DNA of 64,000 bases from Maratus speciosus (Eukaryota > Arthropoda > Arachnida > Araneae > Salticidae). Below are positions 36,136 through 46,257 of this stretch, piece by piece. How positions within the stretch are numbered: the first letter of the stretch is position 1; each line of letters opens with the position of its first letter. The DNA lies in contig OZ010786.1 in the NCBI GenBank assembly GCA_963932465.1, forward strand, positions 535,745,073-535,809,072. Reading direction: 5' to 3'. A program made the position numbers and the translations under genes. The notes under the pieces are model-generated. The model searched no databases. It was not told where the DNA came from and saw only the letters and a list, made by a program, of their open reading frames with translations.

Positions 36136-36894
36136 CTTCCTTATTTGGATGAGTTTTACAATTGTCTAAAAACAAAATGACCTTACGGTCTTCTGGTATT
36201 TATGGTCTTGTCATTTTAAAAATTTTTAAGTGTTTTAACAGCTAGTACAATTTTTTTGAAAAACCAGTTTTAAACAACTCTTGATTCATTCACGCATTTC
36301 ATTGTACTCCATAAATCACAAGCAAGATTTCTACGCCTATTAAGGGCCTGGGAGTCTTTGAGTTTCCTATCACAAAAAATTTTATATTGTGATAACCGGA
36401 TAAACTGTATTTTTACTACACAATATTTTTAACCTATCTTTATTTTTCTAAAAACACTTTTACACTTTTCTCATCCCCAAAAACTAGGGTAGAATTTGAT
36501 AGGCAACGCCACAAAAGGCCGTTCTCATCAGCTTTATAGTTTTGACAAGCTGTCAGTTCATTTTGAGACTTGAATTTATCTTCGACCTCTTCACCACTTA
36601 CAACATAGGCAGATTTCAGCTCTCCAGAAATATCTAATTTTCTGATACCAAGACGAGTCTTGAAGCTCCTCAGTCAGACTTCAGAAAATTTGCAATCGGC
36701 AATATGTTCAAATTTCATTCAACCTGTTTAGCTTTTTCAACAACATAGGGCCATTCACGGGTTTACACTCTGATCTTTTTGCTGAAAACCAAATGTACAA
36801 GACAGATCTAGTTTGTCTAACTTGTTTTTGTTAAAATGTTCCCTTCTCTGAAATTTTTCTAAGTTTCCGATTCGTTCAAGAACTGCTTCAACAT

Positions 36895-36895
<1 letters not shown>

Positions 36896-36947
<52 letters not shown>
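36896..36947. repeat. 52-base T homopolymer in transposase gene
   Basis: On the coding strand this is a run of A directly after the codons for MYDIKK, so a natural lysine-rich stretch probably seeded the expansion. Confidence 0.9.
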
Positions 36948-36950
<3 letters not shown>

Positions 36951-37839
36951 GTCGTACATGGTAGACGACCCTATGCCATTAGTCTTTTATTATGATTTGC
37001 CTACTTACGCCATTTTCAAGCTTCTTTACGATTTCCAGCTTTTGAGCAAAACTGAGACTCAGGTGTTTTCTTTTTGGAGACACGATATTCGATGTAGGAT
37101 CATGTCAATTGCCCGTCACTATAAAATCACTGACAAGATCTACAGACCACAAAAACACAACATGTAAAATCGACCAAATGACTATCAGTCTGAGTGATAC
37201 TGAACATTGAGCAGTGTAACGTAAGCAAAGATACAGAGGTAGAGCAGATAGCAGAAACTGAACGTGAAACGCAAATAAAGATATGGTGATGGCCTTTGAA
37301 CATGCGTTCCCCTACACACATGCTAGTACAAAATGTTCAGCAAGACGTCTATCCCTCTCCAATTCAATGTTTTGTACATATAAATATTTATGTTTTGATA
37401 AAATTCATCGAACTTATTTCGTTTGTTTTTGCAGAAATGAAACGCAAAATTTGAATATAATGGTCTACAGTTATTTTTATTATTTGATGCATCATATCAA
37501 ATTATGTTTCAAGTTGAGCATCCTTTTATGAAAGAGAAAAAGGCATTTAATTCTTATGAAAAAAAATATTTTCCCTTTCAAATATTTGATTTTGCAAATT
37601 AGCCACAGAAATGTATTATTCCTCTCCCACCCTCGTCGATGGAGTAACTGAGGAATTTATAGATCTGCTATGTTCAGTCGTTTGTAATGGGTTGTTGTGC
37701 AATGTTTCATTCTGAAGTTCCACCAGAATATTATATACATCAGCCGTGATATAACAAGGAATACTTCTTTTCTCCGAATTCTGTGCCGAATTATCTAGCA
37801 TGCCGGACCTTTGGATACCGAATTAGAGGATGTTTGTTG

Positions 37840-38113
37840 CATCTAGTAGCAAACCTCTCAGAAAACTAAACGTATCGGCTGGTTTGACCTCTATTTAGAT
37901 TTATTTTCCCATTACTAAAAATGATGCGAAAGCCATTGTGATATTTAAATTTTAATGTGCCTGTCAAAAATTCTCCTGTTGCGAACCAAATCTTTTAGTT
38001 GATTATTTACATTTTGTTTTGGAAAAGCATAATATAACGATATGCAATATGAAACAACAATATCAAAAATCTCTCTATTCTAAAAAAAAAAAAAAAAAGT
38101 AACTACCGCTGTC

Positions 38114-38117
<4 letters not shown>
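37840..38117. other. Short AT-rich stretch, no gene seen
   Basis: Ends in an A-run (about 38083-38098) just before the CCG tract. No gene supported. Confidence 0.5.

Positions 38118-38195
<78 letters not shown>
38118..38195. repeat. (CCG)n trinucleotide tract
   Basis: About 26 nearly pure CCG units follow a short imperfect lead-in (ACCGCTGTCACCGCCA). It is the most GC-rich object in a strongly AT-rich window. The minus-strand translation gives an arginine run, which is not a protein. Confidence 0.97.
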
Positions 38196-38196
<1 letters not shown>

Positions 38197-38578
38197 TTTT
38201 GAATTTTTTGTGACCGGAGGTCTTTCTTCGTTAATATTATGAAAAATATTGCATACAAAAATATGAAAATCGGTGCTATTATACAGAAATGCTTGATAAA
38301 TACGCTGATGCGGACAGTTTTCAAATCTAAGAATGATTTTAAGAGATATTTAATGCTAAAGATGGACAAAATCGTTCCACTAAAAATTTTTTTTAGGAGC
38401 AAAAACTATTCATGGGAATTTAATCATTTTTAGATCATTTTATACGTTTGAAGTTCCCGGTGTGCAGACTGTATTTTTCTTTTTTATTTGACTCATTTTT
38501 TTGAGGTTTTATTTCTATTTTACATTCAAATTTTCAGCATTTCTGGAGATATTTTTTACATTATTTTAGAAAATGGTA
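38196..38578. other. AT-rich stretch, no gene seen
   Basis: No gene supported; ends with the TA target duplication (38577-38578) of the next element. Confidence 0.5.
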
Positions 38579-39767
38579 CAGTGAAACCTGTAAAGTTGAC
38601 CAACCTTGTAAGTTGACCACCTGTCTATGTTAACATCTGTTGTCAGGAACCAAATGTATCCTATACAAAACTATAAGACAAACCCTTTGTAACTTGACCA
38701 CCTGTCTATCTTGAATCTTGACCACCGAAATTATTCAAATTTGGCTAGAAGTATTATAAAATGTCCATCAAAACCCTTTATAACTTGACCATCCAAATAG
38801 CTAACAAATCATGAATTGAAAAAAAATAACTGTCCACGAAAATTTTCTATTTTTTTTTCTTTCTTTTTAACTAGAATTTTTAAAAAGGTGAAACAGTGAT
38901 TAACTTGGGAAATGCTTTTAGTAGTGATAGGTGTAAGTAAATAATTCAAGGCTTATCTATTCTTAAATTGTTGCTCTTGTGGATTTGTCTTTTCAACCTC
39001 TCCCCCCTCCATTCTCTGATTCTAGATTTCTTTCTCCTATTTCTCATTCTCTTATAATTCCTTCCCTTCTTTCAATAACCTCAGGTGCTAGTTGGTAGGC
39101 AGAAATATTCCACCAATTGCAATAGTTTGTGGCAATTGTGACACAGTTAAGAAAATTATTTGTGATAATGATGAATTACTCAAGGACTCTGTTGTAGTAC
39201 AGAACACTGGTCTTATGCAAAGTCCAAATATCAGCTTCAACCTACAATATATATTTTTTTTTTTGACAAATAGTAATGTAATTGACAAACTTAATTTTAG
39301 AAAGTGTATGTGTCTTAACATATGAAAAAAAAAAACAAGTGTTTTTCTTAAATATTTTTTTTTTATAAATTATGTGTAATAACTAGTATAGTTTGAAGAA
39401 TCACTAATTGGCTGTATAATGATGTATGAATATAAATTTGTATTTTATATTTGATTTGATTAAATTTGATTAACAATTTTTTTTTTCTAAATTAGTAGTA
39501 ATACTAATTGATTTAAAAATTGATACACAACTATTAATTCATTCTTGTAGTTAATCTTTTCTTTTCTAAGGTGTTAGGAATATGCATGGTAATACAATAT
39601 TATTTTAAAGCCCTGTCAATAAATAAAATATTTTTGGGAAAAAAATTATATGGTATGAATATTACGCAAAAAAAAAAAAAAAAAAAAAATTAAATTTATC
39701 ATCTTTCTTTATAAGTTGACCACTGAAGTGTGGTACCGTAAGTGGTCAACTTACACAGGTTTTACTG
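38579..39767. mobile_element. Pogo/Tigger-like non-autonomous element
   Basis: A 1,189-bp element starts CAGTGAAACCTGTAAAGTTG and ends with the inverted form (minus strand CAGTAAAACCTGTGTAAGTT). It is flanked by TA at 38577-38578 and 39768-39769, as expected for Tc1/mariner/pogo transposons. The motif TTGACCA is repeated near the ends: 38596, 38613, 38694, 38718, 38785, 39716 and inverted at 39743, likely transposase-binding sites. A weak open frame on each strand (39088-39325) has no catalytic motif, so the element is probably an internally decayed, non-autonomous copy. Confidence 0.85.
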
Positions 39768-39769
39768 TA

Positions 39770-40419
39770 TTAATTTAAACTTTTGCCAAATGTATAAACA
39801 TCGCCAACCACAATGTTTGCTTCAAATTAAAAACTTATTTACACGAAACTATTATAAACTGAAAAAATCATTTGGAATTAGAATTAAACAATTATGTACA
39901 AAAAGCTAGAACTTATTAAAAATTACTTCATGAAAACTATACACGTGAATTTTAAAATAGAAAGGATATTGTAAAATAATAAATTCATTAACATGCGTTA
40001 GAAGTCTTAAATAGGGGAAATTACCTCATATTTACGTCACATTACAGTTATTACATAAAATGAACACAAAATAATATTGCAAAACTGTTTAAATTTAGAA
40101 ATTGCGCTAGACATTTATTTGATATTTTGGGAGGATCTTTTCAACTATTTTTGTTACGAAAGCGCAAATAATATTTCATTTCTAACAGAAGTATTTTCAC
40201 GTGAATATTTAAAAGAGAAAGAATAGCTCGGTCAAAATTACGTCAGATTAAAAACGACCAATTTAAAATGTCTCATTTAAAAGAACTTTCTTTTCGCTTT
40301 GTTAAAAAAAAAAACTGGGAGACAAAGACTCTGTTTACTTAATTCCTTTTATATTAGCTTATTTTGAAATGTTTAACTTATTTTACATAATCAAAGACGA
40401 AAACTGCGATTGTATTTTT
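39770..40419. other. AT-rich stretch, no gene seen
   Basis: No gene, repeat or RNA supported. Confidence 0.5.
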
Positions 40420-40726
40420 GGTACGACTTAGTTATCCCGTCGACCAAAAATCTATCATTCGCCAAACTGTAAGATTAATTGCCAATAATAGTTGATCGTA
40501 ATTGTCACATTAACTTGACTTTAAGCTTGACTTTAAGTTACACGTGTCTACGTCATGGAGTTATTTTTATTTCGACGTTTTATTTGTATTTTTATTAATG
40601 TTGAACTAATTTATTTGTTCTTTCGTTATTTAAAATAAAAATTATGTCAATTTGTATAATTTGGCGAGTGGTTTGGTGATTTATATAATTTGGCGAAATT
40701 GGTCGACGGGATAATCAAGTAGTACC
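40420..40726. mobile_element. MITE with GGTACNACTT ends
   Basis: The left end GGTACGACTTAGTTATCCCG (from 40420) pairs with the right end, which on the minus strand reads GGTACTACTTGATTATCCCG. The match continues through TCGACCAA, about 28 bases with few mismatches. Length about 307 bp, no coding capacity. It contains a direct 12-base repeat CTTGACTTTAAG (about 40515-40540). Target duplication is not clear. Confidence 0.8.
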
Positions 40727-40926
40727 GCAGCGGATTTGGCGTTAAAATTCCCTATTCAAAGAGAAATGAATAGAAATCCGTTTATTGGGAGATCGCCACT
40801 GTTTTTTAAATTATAATTCGATCTTCCGAAATCTTTTTAAAGCCGATCAAATTAGCGTACTTTTAAAGTCTGCGGTGTCTGGACGGGGGTTGACGAGCGT
40901 AGCTCGTAGGAGGCAGAGCACCCTAG
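40727..40926 (+). other. Candidate Helitron 3' end
   Basis: A hairpin ACGAGCGTAGCTCGT (40893-40907) is followed after 15 bases by CTAG (40923-40926) and then T. This fits a Helitron 3' terminus. I could not find the matching 5' TC end, so only the terminus is proposed. Confidence 0.45.
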
Positions 40927-43359
40927 TATATTATAAATAACAATGCAAGTTTCATCATAATCCGTCCATGTGTAAAATTCGTAAAATTGTAGAAGTTTTT
41001 AAAAAAAACTAATCTTTGATAATCGGGTTCTCTGGATTACAGAACTTCCACAAATATTTCTATAAATATGCAGCGTGGAACGATATACAATGTTCTGAAA
41101 GCTTCCGAGAATACTATTAAACTAACAGTGTGAGTCACATCAAAATCCATTCATGAGAAATCGAGTTCAAAGCGACCGAATTGAAATTAGTATCTGCATG
41201 ATATACCTATATAGTAGATTATATCTATTAACATAAATCTTTAATGTTATTTACTACAATGTTACTTACTTTGATGTTAATTATTTGTCTGCGTTTAAAA
41301 GTCCTTTTTTTAATTAAAAATTCAATGGCTTAACATTAAAATGATTCTTTGATATCTTTGTAAGCTTAAGTCAATGAAATATTATACACTTTGCATAATT
41401 CTATGAAATGCATATAAATGAAAAATGCTTTAAAAACTTGAATTCTTAAGCAGTAAAATTCTAAATAATTTTAATTATTGAAGTTCACAAAAGTCTGTAA
41501 AAGTTTGTTTATTTTCAACAATGGTGAAAAGTTAACCCTCTAACATTAAAATTATATATTAACACACTTGAAGATTGCGTAAAATAGTTTAAAAAGTGTA
41601 ATACGTCTTTATTTATCAAATTAAAGCAAAATATTTCAATTTGCAATTTTTGGAGAGTTTCGTATTATGGAAAGTTCTGTTTTTTTAAGATGTATTTGAG
41701 GTATCGTATTCGAATTGATTAGAGCTTTTTTTACATTATCCTTTTTTGATTAACCATAGTTTCTACGGTATGTTTTAGCCATAAATTGTCTTTTATACAT
41801 TGAAAATATTCAATACCGAAAATCGATTAGTATTTATTATTATTATTATTCGTAGGCTACTCTTACAACATTATACATTCTGTTTTACCTATCAACATTT
41901 GTTCCGTTGTTTCCCAAATATATATTTTTTATTGAATGATTGGCATTTAATTTTATATTTATCAAATGTAAGGGAGCCACAACTTTCTTTCTTCTGACTA
42001 ATGAAATATTAATGCAGGAGTTATTGGTATGCCTTTAGTGTGGTGGAACTGAATTATATATAAACAAGCACGAAAAAGCATGTTTTTTTATAGATTATTT
42101 AGCACTTTCCAACACATTCAGAATACTCTAACAGAATTTTACAGTTTATTAAGCAAAAATATATCTAAATAAACAATTTAAAAAATAAATAATGCATTTG
42201 GAAAACATTCTGCAATTACCATTAATAGTTAAAAAATTATCCTATTTTTTTATTGTTGAACCCTGTATAGGATAAATAGATTTGTATGTGTACCATAAAC
42301 TATGCTAAAATTTAGTTCAATTACATGTATTAGCACAGTTTAAAATTATCAATCAACAATTTCATCAATAAACGGAAATTTACTTGAGATCATTTGTGTA
42401 GACCTATATATGATATATATAAATCATACACAGTAAAGTAATTATAAAAAAAAAGGAAGTTAAATTTCAAAACGCTCACTACAATTGTAAAGGAAAAAAA
42501 AAAACTTCCAGCAGTTATCATTCATAGGCAGTACTGTATCCAAATACTTTTATGTGTCTGTAATGAAAATGATGTGAAAATGATGTGTAAATGAAAATAA
42601 GTTGTATGAACTTGTACTTCTACAGTAAGAATCGTGTAATACACATAAGTGATAATGTCGCACTTACTATTGTTAAACGTCTATCTGTTTGTTGGTGCGT
42701 GCAGAGATTCTTGAAGTCAGAACTACTTTTATCATAGGGCACGCAGAAAGTCGGGAAAGGTGTCAAAAAAGGTACTTTCCTGAGGACAGCACACCTATTT
42801 TTTGGCAAAATCGAGCCGTAATTAACGGAATTAGGAGCTAATTAACAACTCATTAACGAATTAAGGCATACAAAATTTAATCTTTTTATCAAATACATCA
42901 ATCTCACTGGAATGGGACCCGTCTGCGAGGCTAGAATGGGACCCCGTTTCGAGGGTCGAGAAGAGATTTCATTTTCACGGGTAGCAGGTATCAGACATAA
43001 CGACGACTGCGGTTTTGGAGAGTAGGATGTTTTAATACGAAATTTTAACTTTTTAAATATTAAATTTTTTAATAAAATTTTTTGGCGTCCGGACGGGAAA
43101 TTTCTCGCAGATTTCATATATACCCAGTTCAAAGTGATAGCTTAATTAAAAGCTCAGATATTAATTATTATTTAATAAATGGGTTTTATTTCTATCAAAT
43201 GAATAGAATAAAATGAAAGTACGTGCTTTATTAACCAACAAATAATTTAAATTAGGAAATCTAACAATTTCGTGATGTTTTTCTTCGGCGCGCTATGAGA
43301 TAAGCATTCATTATTCAATAAGAAAAAGTTTATAAGTGTTTATACCACTATTTTCGAAT
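40927..43359. other. AT-rich stretch, no gene seen
   Basis: No gene supported. A less AT-rich patch at about 42890-43130 contains a short duplicated phrase (GAATGGGACCC, twice, at about 42911 and 42935) and may belong to the repeat-rich block to its right. Open frames here (41800-41997, 42620-42808, 42842-43132) show no motif. Confidence 0.5.
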
Positions 43360-45240
43360 TGTAATTTCAGCAGTTATCTTAAACTATTGGTTAAGACCGC
43401 CACCCTCCCGACCCATGTATCTGCGGAGGAGTTGCGTGAAGGAGTTTCGCTTTTGTTAAGAATAGAGTACGCTCCCAGGTGGTGGAATGAGGAACTAACA
43501 TAACGCGATTTTATTAAAATTAGGAATATAACAAGGCGATCTGTTTGAAACCTTAAGATAGTTCATGAGACATAATAAAAAGCTTATAAAAGAATGGTGC
43601 ATGCAATTTCCTGTGAGGGGAGAGGGGGAGGGGCGCTGGATTTCTTTTTAAAAATTAACGTTTCTGACCTTTTTAGATGTCGTTTTTAGAGGACTATGAT
43701 ATACTCAGATATATGCTACTTATTAAGTATAAAAATGTCCAAATTTTTGTTACCACTACTTCCGAATAGTAACTCCAGCAAATTTCTTAATTTCACACTT
43801 AAGAACGCCACCAACTCCAGTAAAATATCCTCTGATAGGTTGTTTAACAGAGTTTCGTTCTGATACACTTTTGTTATGAATAGTGTGCACTCCCTGGTGG
43901 TGGAATTTGGAACTAACAGAATTCTTGTTTATGACCGCCACCATTCCGACTCATGTATCTACGGAAAGGTTGCGTGAAGGAGTTTCGTTCAGATACGCTT
44001 TTGTTAAGAATAGAGTGCGCTCCCTGGTGGTGTAATTAGGAACTAACATAACGCGATTTTGTTAAAATTATGAAATCTAACAAGTCGATCTGTTTGAAAC
44101 TTTAAGATAGTTCATAACGCATAATAAAAAGCTCATAAAAGGATGGAGCGTGCAATTTCCAGTGAGAAGGGGGGAGGGTGGCGCTGGATTAAAAAACTAG
44201 CGTTTCTAACCTTTTTAGATGCCATTTTTTGAGGGAGTCTTCAGATATATGCTACATATTAAATATAAAAATGTCAAAATTTTAGTTACCACTATTTCCG
44301 AATAGTAATTTCAGCAAATTTCTTAATTTCTCGCTTAATACCGCCACCAACTCGAGTAACATATCCCCTGATAGGTTGTTTAACAGAGTTTCGTTCAGAT
44401 ATACTTTTGTTAAGAATAGAGTGAATGAATAAGAATTCCCTGGTGGTGGAATGTGGAACTAACGGAATTCTTGGTTAAGACCGCTACCATCCCGACCCAT
44501 GAATCTACGGAAAGGTTGCGTGAAGGAGTTTCGTTCAGATACGCTTTTGTTAAGAATACACTGCGCTCCCTGGTGGTGGAATGCGGAACTGACATAACGC
44601 GATTTTTTTTTAATTAGGAAATGTAACAAGGCGATCTGCTTGAAACTTTAATATAGTTCATAACACATAACATAAAGGGTAAAAAAAAAATAGCGCGTGA
44701 AATTCCGGGGAGGAGCGCTAGATTTCTTTTAAAATATTAGCGTTTCTGACCGCTTTGGGTGCCTTTTTTGAGGGACTCCTGAGATATATGCTACTTATTA
44801 AATATAAAATTGTGAAAAGATAAGTTACCGCTATTTCCGAATAGTAATATCAGCAATTATCTTAATTTCTTGCTTAATACCGCCACCACCTTGAGTAACA
44901 TATCTACTGATAGGTTATTTAACGGAGTGCTCTCCCTGGAGGTGGAATGGGGAACTAACATAATTCCTGGTTAAGACCGCCACTATCCCGACCCATGTAT
45001 GTATCGTTAAAATTAAGAAATCTAACAAAGCGATCTGTTTAATTACAAAGCCTGTACAAAGCGAAAATGTATGATAGTTTTTGAGACATAAGATAAAGTT
45101 TATAAAAAAGGCCGCGTGAAATTTCAGGCACTGGGCTAGGGGGAGGGACGAAATATTTTTATTTTTTACCTTTGCGATACTTACCGTTTCATGTGTGGTT
45201 TTTGGGTGGAGATACATATGGTCTTATGGGGCCTTTCATC
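43360..45240. repeat. Higher-order tandem array, ~547-bp units
   Basis: The anchor GACCGC(C/T)AC..TCCCGACCCATG recurs near 43385, 43933, 44479 and 44976, with steps of about 548, 546 and 497. Between these, a related sub-block (ACCGCCACCAACTCGAGTAACATATC..GATAGGTTGTTTAACAGAG) occurs near 43804, 44340 and 44878. Each unit is thus itself built from two similar segments. Other shared blocks are CTCCCTGGTGGTGGAAT, ACATAACGCGATTTT, CGATCTGTTTGAAAC and ATATATGCTACTTATTAA. The open frames here (43756-43944, 44410-44595, 44915-45217) are repeat translations. Confidence 0.88.
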
Positions 45241-46257
45241 TGAATAACTTATAAAAACACTCAGTTCACTTTAGATGGGTTTTGTGGGTTCCTGTGACGA
45301 GGAGATTCAATAATTTTAATTTTAGTCTGCACCCTCCCCCTAATTACACTTTATTTTGAAGGTCTTAAAAAATTAGACATGCATATTTTACAATGTCATG
45401 GGTTACGAGGCTTCCTTATTAAGTTAGGGCCATTTTACGATAGGGGCTGTTTTTCAAATCGCCATAATTTCGCTTCTGTTGGAGCCACAGCGTGGAGAAT
45501 TCTCCTGGTAAAGTTTTAATCAAGGTTATTTTTTACCGCCGCATCTTTTGGCTATCTCAGCTTTTTGATAAATTGCATAGGGGCTTAGTTAGGGGGCCGT
45601 GGGGGTGGGCTTCATTAAAATATTACAATTTTCGTCTTTTTGTCTCATTTTCATAGCTCTCATCAATTTTTGTACTTTTACACATCCTCTGCCCCCCTTA
45701 GTTACATGCTCATAAGGGGTTAACTTTTGAAACTTCTAGTTTTGACTTTGTATAGCGATGTTTCATATCAAACTGTTGAAATTCACGAGCCCAGTTTGTC
45801 TCCCCTCTTGCCCCCATCATGGTGCATCTCCAGTTTTTATTCCCCCCTCTTTTCAACCCCAAGGGGGGCACTTTTTTTAATTTTACTGATGCTCCTCATG
45901 TGATATATCATTGGAAACGTCTGCGACCGCTTAATCATATTATGCATCTGAAGTGTCCAGCCACCCACTTTGGCCACCAAGCACGATTAGCTTTTCCAAA
46001 GGTTTTTGCATCACGTGCGCAGCACGCCTGCCATACGGTGCCATAGGCAGCGGGGACACGGTTTGAGTTTTGTTTGAGCTAGATTGCTTTTTTCAAGGGA
46101 TTTTGCAGTGCGTGCGCAGCACGACTGATATACGATACCGTAAGTCGCGGGGAGCCGGTTCGAGGTTCGTTCTTTCGAGATTTCATATATTTAGGAGCCC
46201 CGATATATTACAAGTTTCATAAATTGAGGGGCTCCGCTAGCGCGCGAAGCCAGCTAG
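45241..46257 (+). other. GC-richer tail ending like a Helitron
   Basis: This stretch is less AT-rich than its surroundings. It ends with an imperfect hairpin (GGCTCCGCTAGCGCGCGAAGCC, about 46230-46250) followed by CTAG (46254-46257) and then T of a TA run. That fits a Helitron 3' end, possibly of a larger element that includes the array at 43360-45240. GTGCGCAGCACG occurs twice (about 46015 and 46114). The 5' end was not found, and the open frame at 45819-46046 has no recognised motif. Confidence 0.45.

Larger units (their letters stand above)
35280..37095 (-). pseudogene. Jerky/Tigger transposase, broken
   Basis: Read on the minus strand, pieces appear in the order expected for this pogo-group transposase. 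First is a helix-turn-helix piece (PKRKHLSLSFAQKLEIVKKL, then NGIGSSTMYDIKK after a frame change). Next is a CENP-B-type second DNA-binding segment (VNGPMLLKKLNRLNE). Then comes LGIRKLDISGELKSAYVV and the first catalytic segment, YKADENGLLWRCL (Asp codon at about 36528-36530). A weaker stretch follows with VIGNSKTPRPL, then the second catalytic segment LFLDNCKTHPNKEEW (Asp codon at about 36164-36166). After the MITE comes YLPLNATSLIERMD, with a third candidate Asp at 35696-35698, and an acidic tail. Several frameshifts and stops separate these pieces, and a poly-lysine expansion follows MYDIKK. The plus-strand open frame at 35316-35546 is antisense shadow. Identification rests on motif order recalled for the family. 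Confidence 0.82.
34893..37839 (-). mobile_element. Jerky/Tigger-type DNA transposon, decayed
   Basis: The left end CAGTAAACATCCTCTAATCT (34893 on) is mirrored at about 37818-37839, where the minus strand reads CAACAAACATCCTCTAATTC. Between them, on the minus strand, lies a broken Jerky/Tigger transposase. The left flank is TA, the expected target of the pogo/Tc1-mariner group; the right flank is no longer clear. A 383-bp MITE (35753-36135) and a 52-base T-run (36896-36947) have expanded the element. The region 37170-37815, including the open frame 37616-37801 (-), would be its 5' untranslated part. Confidence 0.8.

Noticed and set aside
37616..37801. Minus-strand 61-residue frame
   Set aside because: Lies between the transposase start and the inverted end of the Jerky/Tigger element; no motif, probably untranslated leader.
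38112..38402. Minus-strand frame ending in a long arginine run
   Set aside because: The run is only the translation of the (CCG)n tract; the rest has no motif.
43360..45240. CRISPR-like or multigene array
   Set aside because: Units are ~547 bp, directly adjacent and without spacers; the organism is eukaryotic; frames inside are not conserved.
45819..46046. 75-residue plus-strand frame in a GC-richer block
   Set aside because: No motif or signal; better explained as the tail of a repeat element.
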